This document shows, in pieces, positions 48,033 to 56,808 of a stretch of 64,000 bases of DNA (positions are counted from its first letter, which is position 1; every line of letters starts with the position of its first letter). The stretch comes from Streptomyces sp. NBC_01268 (GTDB lineage: Bacteria > Actinomycetota > Actinomycetes > Streptomycetales > Streptomycetaceae). The translations under genes and the position numbers were made by a program. The notes below the pieces were generated by a model, which was not told the DNA's origin, made no database searches, and saw nothing but the letters and a program-made list of their open reading frames with translations. The stretch spans positions 8,182,001 through 8,246,000 of the forward strand of contig NZ_CP108454.1 of assembly GCF_036240795.1 (NCBI RefSeq). Direction: 5' to 3'.

Positions 48033-50455
48033 TCGCCGCCACCACCGCCGGCCACGCCCTTCGCCGGCGCCGCTTCCGGGGCGCGGGCGTCCTGGGCACC
48101 CTGCTGCTCCTGCTGGCCGCGTTCCTCGTGATCGTCCCGGCGAGGCCGGCCTCGGCCGAGCAGCGACCCCTGGCCAGCACCCCACTGATGACCTGGAACA
48201 TGCAGGGAGCCAACGAGTCGGGGCCCAACACCAACAAGTGGTACAACAACGTGCGCACCTACGCACGGCAGTACAGGATCGTGATGCTCCAGGAGGCCGG
48301 AGCCACTCCCGCGGACAGTTCGACCCGCAAGGACGATCTGATCCGCACCACGGTCGGCGAGGACCGGACGATCACCACCCATGCCGTACGGCACTACGTG
48401 TGGAACCTGCACACGCAGGCCTACCCCGAAGAACGCCACGTCTACTTCCTGCTGACGCAGAACGGCGAGGGCGGCCGGGTGAACCTCGCGATCGTCGTCA
48501 ACGGCGAGCCGGACGAGGTGAACGTCGTCCAGAACCCGATCGCGGCGGGCCGCACCGCACTCGGTGTACGGTACGGCGCCCACTGGTACTTCACCGTGCA
48601 CGGCCTGTCAGGCGGTGGGGGCGACTCCGCCCCGCTGCTCGACGCGATCGACACCCAGGTGGACACCTGGGCACGGGAACGGCGGGTGGAGTACGAATGG
48701 ACGGTCGGAGGTGACTTCAACGTCGAGCCGAACGTCATCATCGACCGCGAGGGATTCCCGCCCGCCCGGACCATCCACACCACGGTGCAGACCCACCGCG
48801 AAGGCGGACGACTGGACTACTTCGTGACCAGCGACATCGCCGCCGCGCAGCAGCTCGGTCACGCGCACGTCGTGCAGTGGGCACCGCCGTCCGACCACCT
48901 GCCCACCACCATCGGGCACCCGCGTGCCGCCGCCGATCCGCCCAAGTCCATCAGGCTGATGCCCGTGGGCGACTCGATCACCCAAGGCCTCGGCAGCTCC
49001 AACGAATCAGGGGCGCGCGACGAGATCCAGGACGGCCTGGGCAAGATCAGCCAGAACGAGCTGTTCGGAAACGACATCCTCTCGCCTTGGTACGACCTGC
49101 CGTTCAAACGGGACATGGTCGGTGAGCGCAGGAACGGGATCGGCATCCCCGATCCCGACCACGAGGGCTGGCCCGGCTACACCATCGACCAGATCGCCGC
49201 CGAGGCCTCCGACGCCGTTCCGCAGATGCGGCCCAACGTGGTGACGCTGCTCGCCGGGACGAACGACATGGTGCGCGACGTCGACGTCGCGAACGCCCCG
49301 GCCCGGCTGAGCAGGCTGATCGACCAGATCTACCAGGGGTCCCCCGGCGTGACGATCGTGGTGGGCCTGCTGACACCCTCGACGAACCGGGCGATCCAAC
49401 AGCGGATCGACGTCTACAACGCGTCCGTCGCGCAGATGCTGGACGCGCGGATCGCCACGGGCGACCACATGGTCAGGGTCGACCTGAGCGCGGTGACGAC
49501 CGGCGACCTGGTCGACGAGGTGCACCCCAGCGACGCCGGATACCGCAAGATCGCCGACGCCTTCGTCGCCGGCGTCGGCTCCGCGCTCGACAACGGCTGG
49601 GTGCGTGAGGCGGCGCCCCCGGGCGACCCCGGGGGGCCGCGCGGAGGGTACGAGCCGAAGGGAAGGATCTGGGACGGGCTGCCGGGTGACCCGGACGTCG
49701 CGGGTGCGATGAAGTACCCCGACCTCGACGGGGACGGCCGTAGCGACATCGTCTGGGTCTCCCCGACCGGCGCGGCGACCGTCTGGCTGAACCGCGACGA
49801 CCACGGCAGGATCGCCTGGACGTACCGCGGCGAGATCGCCATGGGAACCGGACACGGACCCGACCGGGTCTTCTTCGCGGACCTCAACCGCGACCACCAG
49901 GACGACTACCTCGTCATCCGCCCCGATCACACGATCGACGCCTACATCAACCGGGGTGGCGACACCGTGGACGCCGCCGGGTGGAGGCCCGGCTGGGAAC
50001 CGCACCCGAACTACGGGCGGGGGACGGACACACCGGTGGACCGGATCAGGTTCGCCGACATCGACGGCGACGGCCAGGCGGACTACGTACGGCTGCTCGA
50101 CTTCGGAACGAAGGTCGACGTCTTCTACAACCGGGGCGGCGACACCCCCGGGCACGACGGCTGGGAACCGGGCGGTGCGATCCTGACCAACCTCAAGGCC
50201 CGCACCAACAAGCAGATCGAGTTCGCGGACCTCAACGGCGACGGCAAGGACGACTACATCGCCCTTGACGGAGATGGCGTTCCCAACGCCTGGTTCAACA
50301 CCGGCCGCAGCGACTGGACCGAGCGAGGCAAGATCGCCCGCGGCACCGGCGGAGTGGTCGCCCTGCCTCACCTGGACAGCGACGGCCGGGCCGACTGGGT
50401 CAAGATCGCTCGCAATGGCGCCCTCGACGCGTGGATCAACAAGGGCGGTGACTAG
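48029..50455 (+). CDS. Secreted tri-domain protein: CdtB/DNase I-like nuclease, SGNH esterase, VCBS repeats
   Basis: 808 residues. A signal peptide (LGTLLLLLAAFLVIVPARPASA, trimmed here) leads into an endonuclease/exonuclease/phosphatase domain (about 50-300). It has TWNMQGANESG, VMLQEAG, an Asn-rich HYVWNLHTQAYPEERHVYF, the His in FTVHGLSGGG, VGGDFNVEP and SDHLPT. These motifs follow the order of CdtB, the nuclease of cytolethal distending toxin. An SGNH hydrolase (about 308-530) follows, with PVGDSITQG, LAGTNDM and DEVHPSDAGY. VCBS repeats end the protein (YPDLDGDGRSDIV, FADIDGDGQADYV, FADLNGDGKDDYI). The stop codon lies in the CTAG at the tip of an IS remnant. Confidence 0.85.
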   Translation: MIAATTAGHALRRRRFRGAGVLGTLLLLLAAFLVIVPARPASAEQRPLASTPLMTWNMQGANESGPNTNKWYNNVRTYARQYRIVMLQEAGATPADSSTRKDDLIRTTVGEDRTITTHAVRHYVWNLHTQAYPEERHVYFLLTQNGEGGRVNLAIVVNGEPDEVNVVQNPIAAGRTALGVRYGAHWYFTVHGLSGGGGDSAPLLDAIDTQVDTWARERRVEYEWTVGGDFNVEPNVIIDREGFPPARTIHTTVQTHREGGRLDYFVTSDIAAAQQLGHAHVVQWAPPSDHLPTTIGHPRAAADPPKSIRLMPVGDSITQGLGSSNESGARDEIQDGLGKISQNELFGNDILSPWYDLPFKRDMVGERRNGIGIPDPDHEGWPGYTIDQIAAEASDAVPQMRPNVVTLLAGTNDMVRDVDVANAPARLSRLIDQIYQGSPGVTIVVGLLTPSTNRAIQQRIDVYNASVAQMLDARIATGDHMVRVDLSAVTTGDLVDEVHPSDAGYRKIADAFVAGVGSALDNGWVREAAPPGDPGGPRGGYEPKGRIWDGLPGDPDVAGAMKYPDLDGDGRSDIVWVSPTGAATVWLNRDDHGRIAWTYRGEIAMGTGHGPDRVFFADLNRDHQDDYLVIRPDHTIDAYINRGGDTVDAAGWRPGWEPHPNYGRGTDTPVDRIRFADIDGDGQADYVRLLDFGTKVDVFYNRGGDTPGHDGWEPGGAILTNLKARTNKQIEFADLNGDGKDDYIALDGDGVPNAWFNTGRSDWTERGKIARGTGGVVALPHLDSDGRADWVKIARNGALDAWINKGGD

Positions 50456-50870
50456 GACGTGTCCGGGCGATCACGTGCGGAGCCCCACGGTGAGGGCTGC
50501 GGCGGCTGCGGTGCCGGGGTAGACGTACCTGCGCCGGTCGTAGCGGGGAGGGACTCGGGGGAGGGTCGGTCGCAGTACGCCTTGTCGGTGGCGTTGCTGT
50601 CGGGCTTCCTGCCGCGATCTCCCAGGCCGCAGGCCTCCACACCCCCACAGAACCAGGCGGGCTCCTGCGCATCACATCCGCGCCCGAACCGGAGCCCACA
50701 TCGCAGACCCTCCGCACGAGCAGGGTGCGGCTGGGCTTGCGGGCAGCGGTGTCCGAATCCCAGCCATGCCCGCCGAGAAGGGGGCGATTCGCGCTGGCTG
50801 CACGTCAGGCGAGGACACGCCAGGTCCGACGGCCGACCGCTCTGGAAGAAGGCCGTCGGACCCATCGGCG
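50452..50870 (-). mobile_element. IS remnant with decayed transposase tail
   Basis: At 50452-50480 the sequence CTAGGACGTGTCCGGGCGATCA matches the ends of the MITE at 27808. On the minus strand one frame ends R-Y-D-R-R-R then YVYPGTAAAAALTVGLRT and a stop at 50471-50473, resembling an IS5-type transposase C-terminus. Upstream pieces (NATDKAYC) are in another frame, so the gene is broken. No matching second end was found, so only one end remains. Confidence 0.6.
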
Positions 50871-50898
50871 CCGGTCAGTTGGACTACCCTCTCTCCTC

Positions 50899-52950
50899 GT
50901 GGACCAGTTGACCGCCGAAGACCCGCCTCGCATAGGCCCCTACCGCCTCATTGCCCGCTTAGGCGCCGGCGGCATGGGCCGGGTCTACCTCGCCCGTTCC
51001 GAAGGCGGGCGCACCGTCGCGGTGAAGGTGGTGCAGGCCGAGTTCGCCCAACACGCCGAATTCCGCGCGCGGTTCGCGCGGGAGGTCACCGCCGCGAAGC
51101 GGGTCGGTGGGTCCTGGACCGCGGCAGTCCTCGACACTGACACGGACGCGGAGACGCCCTGGGTCGCGACCCAGTACATTCCCGGACCCGATCTGCACGC
51201 CGTCGTGGCCGAGCAGCACGGGCCGTTGCCCGAACAGTCGGTACGGGTCATGGCCAACCGGCTCGCGCTCGCCCTGCAGGCCATCCACGACGCAGGCCTG
51301 GTCCACCGCGACCTCAAGCCGTCCAATGTTCTGGTCACCGTGGACGGGCCCAGGGTCATCGACTTCGGCATCGCCCGGGCGCTGGACAGCATCAGCGGGG
51401 ACAGCCTGCAGACCCGCACGGGCATGGTGATCGGCTCGCCGGGCTTCATGTCGCCGGAGCAGGTGCGCGGTCTCCACGTCACCCCCGCCTCCGATGTGTT
51501 CTCCCTGGGGTCCGTCCTCGCTTACGCGGCCACGGGACGACAGCCCTTCGACGCGACCGGCCACGGGCTGCACGCCCAGTTGTTCCGGGTCGCCGAGGAG
51601 GAGCCGGACCTGGACGGGCTGCCGGAGGCGCTCCTCGGACTCGTACGGGCGTGCCTGCAGAAAGACCCGACACAACGTCCCACGCCAGAGCAGGTCGCCG
51701 CCCGCACCGCCACAGAAGGCGCCGACGAATGGCTGCCAGGCGCGTTGCTCGGGCAACTGGGACGGCACGCAGCGCAATTGCTGGACTTCGACCCGCTGCG
51801 GCCGCACACGGCCCTCGTGCCGGGCCAGGGTCCCCCTCCGTCGGCGCCTGCGCGGCCCGTGCCCACAGCCCGGCCCGCGCACGCTCCCGCCGCAACTCGG
51901 CCCGTGCAGAAGCCCCCCGAGCGTCAGCCCGCGCGAGCGCCCGCCGCGTCCCCGTCGGACGCACTCGCGTACGCGCCCACGGTGGGGCCGGGATACAGCG
52001 AATCGGCACGCTCGCACGTTCCGGCGCAGCCCCCGGACCTGCGGCGTCGCCCGGCCGTCGTGGCAGGGGCGGCAGCGGTCGTGGTCCTCCTCACCGTCGG
52101 CAGCCTGCTCGCGCTCCGCCCGTGGCAGGGCGGGGCGGGGGACTCACCGTCGCTGAGTGCTCCGAAAGCGTTGCAGGGGAGCTGGGAGGCGCCTCTCGAC
52201 CTGAGGGACAAGGACGGTCTTCGCATCGAGGGGGTGCTCGCACGCCTCCTCATCGACGCGAAGGGCACCGCCGAGTACTCCCTGCTGAACGAGGAGCGGC
52301 TGTGCGTCTGGGAGAGCACCATCACCGGCTCCAAGAGCGACGCGATCGCGCTCGGCTCGAGCCGGCTGAAGAGGGCAAGCCCCACGTCAGAGGCAGAACA
52401 TTGTGAGGACAACACCGATGACTACGGCTCCTCCGCCCCGGACGGCACGGGGGCGTTCGTAGCGGTATGGAACGGCGCGTTCGAGTGGGAGGACGACCCG
52501 GGCTTCTACGACCACCAGAACGACGGGACCACTTCCTACGAACCTGAGATGTTCGAGAAGGTACCGCCCGCCAAGGGCGCGCTGCCAGAGAACTTCCGAG
52601 GCTCGTGGGGCGGCCGGGGAGAGGACGGCACCTACCGCTTCGAAGTCACGATGGGCGAGGGGGCGACGCGGCGCGACATCCGTCTCGTGTCCACCAACGT
52701 GGTGGGGGAGAGGTGCGCGTACAAGGCGGAGGTGTTCTCCCAGGAGTCGGCCCGGATCCGCACCGCGCCCGCGGAACTCGCCGACAGCAAGCAGCCGTCG
52801 GGCTGCGCCAAGAGCACCTCCGCCTTGACGTTCTGGGAGAGCAAGGACAAGGGAAAGCGGAAGCTGTCGAGCGGTCCCCTCCGCGGCGCCGACACACCCC
52901 TCTTTGAAGCCGGGCACTGGGTGGGGGAGCTGACCGCCACGGGCACCTGA
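50899..52950 (+). CDS. Membrane-anchored Ser/Thr protein kinase with extracellular domain
   Basis: 683 residues. The kinase domain (about 10-270) has the glycine loop LGAGGMGRVYLA, Lys in VAVKVV, catalytic HRDLKPSN and DFGIAR, so it looks active. A Pro/Ala-rich linker (about 300-385) leads to one transmembrane helix (VVAGAAAVVVLLTVGSLLAL). The extracellular part (about 420-683) is a beta-rich domain with a repeated motif (LQGSWEAPLDLRDKD; FRGSWGGRGEDG), perhaps a ligand sensor. The start is a GTG at 50899; no ribosome site precedes it, so it may be leaderless. The stop coincides with the start of a repeat segment (52946). Confidence 0.88.
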   Translation: MDQLTAEDPPRIGPYRLIARLGAGGMGRVYLARSEGGRTVAVKVVQAEFAQHAEFRARFAREVTAAKRVGGSWTAAVLDTDTDAETPWVATQYIPGPDLHAVVAEQHGPLPEQSVRVMANRLALALQAIHDAGLVHRDLKPSNVLVTVDGPRVIDFGIARALDSISGDSLQTRTGMVIGSPGFMSPEQVRGLHVTPASDVFSLGSVLAYAATGRQPFDATGHGLHAQLFRVAEEEPDLDGLPEALLGLVRACLQKDPTQRPTPEQVAARTATEGADEWLPGALLGQLGRHAAQLLDFDPLRPHTALVPGQGPPPSAPARPVPTARPAHAPAATRPVQKPPERQPARAPAASPSDALAYAPTVGPGYSESARSHVPAQPPDLRRRPAVVAGAAAVVVLLTVGSLLALRPWQGGAGDSPSLSAPKALQGSWEAPLDLRDKDGLRIEGVLARLLIDAKGTAEYSLLNEERLCVWESTITGSKSDAIALGSSRLKRASPTSEAEHCEDNTDDYGSSAPDGTGAFVAVWNGAFEWEDDPGFYDHQNDGTTSYEPEMFEKVPPAKGALPENFRGSWGGRGEDGTYRFEVTMGEGATRRDIRLVSTNVVGERCAYKAEVFSQESARIRTAPAELADSKQPSGCAKSTSALTFWESKDKGKRKLSSGPLRGADTPLFEAGHWVGELTATGT

Positions 52951-53083
52951 CGAGCTCGTGCACGGTGAGCGGGGAGACGTCGGGGCTGTCAGCGCGGCTA
53001 GGTGTTCACCTCTTCCGTGTGGGCATCCGGTCTGCCGTCTGCCGGCGGGAGAGCAGGCCGGCGACGGTGTGGACCATGTCGGA
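52946..53083 (-). repeat. Dispersed repeat segment B
   Basis: On the minus strand this stretch matches segment A at about 60420-60585, roughly 75-80% by eye, in the same order: GCCGCCGCGAGCACA, GTCGCCGGCCTGCTCTCCC, GTGAACACC and GTGCACGAGCTCGTCAG. Both look like remains of one gene or element. Its product is not recognised. Confidence 0.65.
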
Positions 53084-53481
53084 CGTGTGCTCGCGGCGGC
53101 TGAGGTTGCGGGCTGGAGCGTGTTGGCGAGGTCGTGTCCGTGGGCGACGGTCTGGGCCCGGCCGGGGCGTTCGCGACGGTGGAACGGAGGAGTCCGGCCG
53201 AGAGGGCCGGCAGCGGCCCTATCCAGGCGCAGCTCGCCGGCCAGACGCAGCGGCCCTCCGCCACTCCCGCGAGTGTCGGAGGACCATGCTCGGCCCCCCC
53301 CGATGGGAGGGACCGACACGGACGGCAACGTTCAAGTGCTGTGCCGGGGCTGCCACCGGCTCAAGACGAGCACGGACTTCAAAACGGCCTACGCCAAGCT
53401 CCATGCCACGTGACTACTGGAAGCGGACGGAAGAAGTCGAATCCGCCGTCGGGCGTCGGGTCGTGGACAGCGCCGCCGCCA
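52951..53481. other. Degraded region with repeat and HNH fragment
   Basis: About 530 bases between the kinase and dps genes. It holds repeat segment B and an HNH fragment (53287-53413). No intact gene was seen. Confidence 0.5.
53287..53413 (+). pseudogene. HNH endonuclease fragment
   Basis: The frame ends EDHARPPPMGGTDTDGNVQ then VLCRGCHRLKTSTDF, which carries the DH, Asn and CxxCH residues of an HNH nuclease core. The upstream frame does not resemble the rest of such a protein, and the first Cys pair is missing. It is a fragment of about 42 residues. Confidence 0.55.
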
Positions 53482-53952
53482 TCAGGCACTCTCCGCCTGG
53501 TACATCCAGCTGTGCTTCTCGAGGTCGGCCGTGAGCGCGATCAGAAGGTCCTGGCTCACCGGATCCGGGTCACCCGTCACGTTGATGCGCTCACGCATCC
53601 GTGCCACGACCGCGCCGAGTGCGTCCACGAGGATCCGTACGGCCTCCTCGTCCTTGATCCATCCCTCGGGAACGGGGCCGATGATGCTCCCGGACGCCAC
53701 CGTCGACGCACGGCCGTCCGGGTTCACCCCGATCGCGGAGGCGCGTTCGGCCACGGTGTCGGAATGGGTACGGGCGGTGGTGACGACCTCGTCGAGCTGG
53801 AGGTGGACCGAGCGGAAGCGAGGGCCGACCACGTTCCAGTGCACCTGCTTGGCCACTAGGGCCAGATCGACCAGGTCGACCAGCGCCCCTTGCAGGGCGC
53901 CTCCAACCGTCTTCAGCTCGGCCTCGGACAGCGGGCTCTTCACCACGGACAT
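53482..53952 (-). CDS. dps: Dps-family DNA-starvation/ferritin-like protein
   Basis: 156 residues from ATG 53952, which has a GGAG ribosome site; a TTG at 53958 is less likely. Four-helix ferritin-like fold with the Dps ferroxidase pattern: AKQVHWNVVGPRF (His, Trp), then LDEVVTTARTHSDTVAER (Asp/Glu). The end, LIALTADLEKHSWMYQAES, is typical of Dps-like proteins. Such proteins form shells that store iron and protect DNA under stress. The N-terminal tail is short, with a single Lys, so direct DNA binding is uncertain. Single gene. Confidence 0.92.
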   Translation of the reverse strand: MSVVKSPLSEAELKTVGGALQGALVDLVDLALVAKQVHWNVVGPRFRSVHLQLDEVVTTARTHSDTVAERASAIGVNPDGRASTVASGSIIGPVPEGWIKDEEAVRILVDALGAVVARMRERINVTGDPDPVSQDLLIALTADLEKHSWMYQAESA

Positions 53953-54735
53953 GCGCAATCTCCAAACAGTCGTTCGTTCCCCCTACCATCCGCGTCTCGC
54001 CCGAATGCAACATTTCAAACCGACCCGCTCGAAGCCGGGCCAGTTGCCCTCCTCCGCGTCGAAGGTGCCAGTCGTGGAGGGCAAGGGAGAAGCCGCGGTC
54101 GGCACCGACATACCGGCGACTATGAGGGTCAGCCATCAGGGACGTGGTACGCGGTCTTTGAAGGCCGGACTGCTCTCTGAGCACATCGACGGGACCGGCA
54201 AGGTCACCGCGGCCCTCGCCAATCAGGGCACCGGGCCGGGCAAGATCTAAGCGCACACCCTGTACCCCCGGCGCCTCCGACTGAGAACCTCGGCCCCGAG
54301 CCTGCAACAGGCCGTACGCCTACTCGTCGTCCGAGGCCCTTCGCCACGGCCGGCTCTCGCCGCCCGGGCGCAGCGTCACCTCCGGCGGCGGGCCCGTACG
54401 TCGCTGCCGCGCCGTCGCCGTCACCGTAGCGCCCGGCAGCGAGGCTACGGCGGCGCACACGAGTCCCGGTTCCGGCCCGGTGTCCTCGCACGGGACCCGA
54501 TCTGCGTCCTGTGCAACACCGCGCGCAGCGCTCACGCCGCCCCCTCAGCCGACGCGAGCCCGTCGAGCAAGGCCTCGCCCCCGACGCCCCGGCCAACGGT
54601 CGCGGACTCTGCGGCCCTGCCACTCCAGCGAGACCGCCCGCCTCCAGCCCGGAGGATGGAACGCATGGGCGGCTGGGACGACATCGCTGAGACGCCCCTC
54701 GCGAGGATCGGTCACATCAGGGGAGCGGAAGCCGG
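53953..54735. other. Region with HNH pseudogene and no intact gene
   Basis: About 780 bases between dps and the second two-component system. The only identifiable content is the broken HNH gene at 54431-54690. A frame around 54060-54250 (KVPVVEGKGEAAVGTD) was not recognised. Confidence 0.45.
54431..54690 (+). pseudogene. Frameshifted HNH endonuclease gene
   Basis: Three frames in turn read as one phage-type HNH nuclease: ARQRGYGGAHESRFRPGV then LARDPICVLCNTARS; SRREPVEQGLAPDAPANGRG then LCGP; and CHSSETARLQPGGWNA. A missing base in GGCCCTGCCAC breaks the GPCH segment, and another shift lies before SRRE. The CxxC, GLC..CH and QPGGW features are clear. It is a dead gene. Confidence 0.6.
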
Positions 54736-55395
54736 TCAGCCGGGGAAGCCCGGGACCACCAGGCCGGACTCGTATGCGATCACGACCGCGTGGGTCCGGT
54801 TCTGCGCGCGGAGCTTGGTCAGCACGTTTCCGACGTGGGTCTTGACCGTCTCCAGGCTCACCGTGAGGGTTTGCGCGATCTCCGGATTGGAGAGTCCGGT
54901 GGCCATCAGGCGCAGCACCTCCTCCTCCCGGCCGGTGAGGGCGGCCTGCGGCAGTGCCTCGGCGGAGCCCAGCGGGCGGGGGGCGACCATGCGGCCCAGC
55001 GCGGCCGGAAAGAGGACCGCTTCGCCGGCCGCCACCACGCAGACCGCCTCGGCGATCTGGCGGACCGGGAGGCGCTTGAGGACGAAGCCGCTGGCGCCCG
55101 CGCTGAGGGCGGCGGTGACGTACCCGTCGTTCTCGAAGGTGGTGATCACCACGACCTTCGGCGGGTCGGCCGCTTCGGCCAGCAGTGTGCGGGTGGCCTC
55201 GATCCCGTTGAGACGCGGCATCCGGACGTCCATCAGGACCACGTCCGGCCGCAGGCTCCGCGCCCGTTCGACCGCCTCGACGCCATCAGCGGCCTCGCCG
55301 ACCACCGCGATCCCCGGCTGTGCGGCAAGCAGCAGGCACAGGCCGCTGCGGGTGACCTCGTCGTCGTCCGCGATCAGGAGGGTGACGGCAGGCAT
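54736..55395 (-). CDS. NarL/FixJ-family response regulator
   Basis: 219 residues from ATG 55395, which has a GAAGG site; a GTG at 55428 overlaps the kinase stop (GTGA) and would add 11. The receiver domain has ADDDE, the phospho-Asp in VVLMDVRMP, a switch Thr in VITTF and Lys in VLKRLPV. The LuxR-type C-terminus has LTGREEEVLRLMATGLSN, then EIAQTLTVSLETVKTHVGNV. It follows the kinase gene on the same strand in the usual order. It may control the divergent serine-hydrolase pair, but this is only inference from position. Confidence 0.93.
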   Translation of the reverse strand: MPAVTLLIADDDEVTRSGLCLLLAAQPGIAVVGEAADGVEAVERARSLRPDVVLMDVRMPRLNGIEATRTLLAEAADPPKVVVITTFENDGYVTAALSAGASGFVLKRLPVRQIAEAVCVVAAGEAVLFPAALGRMVAPRPLGSAEALPQAALTGREEEVLRLMATGLSNPEIAQTLTVSLETVKTHVGNVLTKLRAQNRTHAVVIAYESGLVVPGFPG

Positions 55396-55424
55396 GACCG
55401 TGCCTTCGCCCGCGTCGGATCCAC

Positions 55425-56666
55425 TCACACCGACCCCCGTACCGGCAGCCGGACGGCCAGCCGCCAATGCTGCGTCCCGTCCGGACCGGCCTGAAACTCG
55501 CCGTGCAGCAGCCGGACGCGCTCGGCAAGTCCGGGCAGTCCGTGGCCGGAGGTCGGGAAGGCTGCCGGGCCCGGGCACGTACGTGCCCCGGTCCCGTTGA
55601 CCACCGTGAGATCCAGCGCCTCCGGCCCGACCGCCACCCGGACCTCGATCGGGCCGCCCGACCCGTGGCGCAGCGCGTTCGTCAGACCCTCCTGAAGGAC
55701 CCGGTACGCCGCCCGGGAGAGCGTCCCCTGCACCTGCGCCAGCTCGCCCGACAGCTCGGGTTCCACCACGGCCCCCGTGTGCCGCAGGCGGTCCAGCAGC
55801 TCGGGGAGGTCGGCCAGGGTCCGGGTCGGCGCCGTCCCCGACTGTTCCTCGCGGAGGACTCCGAGTACGTAGTCCAGGTCCTCCAGCGCGGCCCGAGTCG
55901 ACTCCTCGATGCTGCGCATCGCTGCCCGCGCCGCCGTCGGGTCGGCGGAGAGCACCTCGCCCGCCACCGCCGCCTGGATGGTGGCCGCCGTCAGCGTGTG
56001 CCCGATGGAGTCGTGCAACTCGTGGGCGATCCGGTTGCGTTCGGCCAGGAGAAGTTCCCGCTCGGCAGCGAGCGCGAGCCGTTCGGCAGCCGACGGTCCC
56101 AGCAGTCGTGGCGCCGACCACCGAAGGGACTTCGTCACAAGTACGCAGACGGTCACCGCCAGCAGGATGCACACGGCCGCCGCCACCCAGCTCCATACGC
56201 CCGACACCTGGACCGACGTGCCGAACAGGCTCACCCGCGCCTCGCCACCGAGCCAGTTCCCCGGCAGAGAAACCCCCATGATGAGGAGCACGCCGCTCGC
56301 CAGCGCCCCCGTCCACCCGACGGCCACGTGCAGCACCAGCCAGAGAGGGGTCCGCCAGCGGTCGAGGCCGAGGGGACCGGAGGTCCGGCGACCGGCCGCC
56401 GGATTCGGCATGGGCACCCGCAGCAGCCGGCGGGCGGACACGACCAGCGCCCGCCGTACGGGGCGCGCCAGTCCGACCGCGCCGACCAGCGCCGCCCAGA
56501 CCGACAGGACCAGGATGATCTGCGCGCTCTCGGGTGCGGATGGCCATGAGAGCGCCGGCAAGAGGGCGAGGGGCAGCAGGGGAAGGCTCGCCAGCGCGCC
56601 GCAATAGGCGAACAGCACACCCGAATACGTGGAGCCGCGCAGCAGCGGCCGGATCATCCTGATCAT
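55425..56666 (-). CDS. Sensor histidine kinase (HisKA_3 type)
   Basis: About 413 residues from ATG 56666; an ATG at 56657 is an alternative. Four hydrophobic segments (about 10-180) precede the phosphoacceptor helix with RNRIAHELHDSIGHTLTAAT (His in HELHD), and the HATPase domain has RVLQEGLTNALRHG and HGLPGLAERV. It pairs with the response regulator downstream. The membrane part is the likely sensor, with no large external domain seen. Signal unknown. Confidence 0.92.
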   Translation of the reverse strand: MIRMIRPLLRGSTYSGVLFAYCGALASLPLLPLALLPALSWPSAPESAQIILVLSVWAALVGAVGLARPVRRALVVSARRLLRVPMPNPAAGRRTSGPLGLDRWRTPLWLVLHVAVGWTGALASGVLLIMGVSLPGNWLGGEARVSLFGTSVQVSGVWSWVAAAVCILLAVTVCVLVTKSLRWSAPRLLGPSAAERLALAAERELLLAERNRIAHELHDSIGHTLTAATIQAAVAGEVLSADPTAARAAMRSIEESTRAALEDLDYVLGVLREEQSGTAPTRTLADLPELLDRLRHTGAVVEPELSGELAQVQGTLSRAAYRVLQEGLTNALRHGSGGPIEVRVAVGPEALDLTVVNGTGARTCPGPAAFPTSGHGLPGLAERVRLLHGEFQAGPDGTQHWRLAVRLPVRGSV

Positions 56667-56808
56667 GGTCGTCAGTATCGCCGGGCAGCCCGGCGGCAGC
56701 CTCCCCCGATCGAGGGAGCGTCTTCTCCCGCCTTCCCGCGATGCAGTCGGAGGGCCTTGGAAGCCAGGATCGTGCCTCGACCCGACACACTTCCTCAGGA
56801 GTTGACAC

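Noticed and set aside
54000..54250. Plus frame ending KVTAALANQGTGPGKI
   Set aside because: No start with a ribosome site after the dps promoter region and no family match; left as unassigned sequence.
54320..54535. Minus-strand 71-residue frame with a GAGGGGG site
   Set aside because: It overlaps, in antisense, the clearer HNH pseudogene at 54431-54690.
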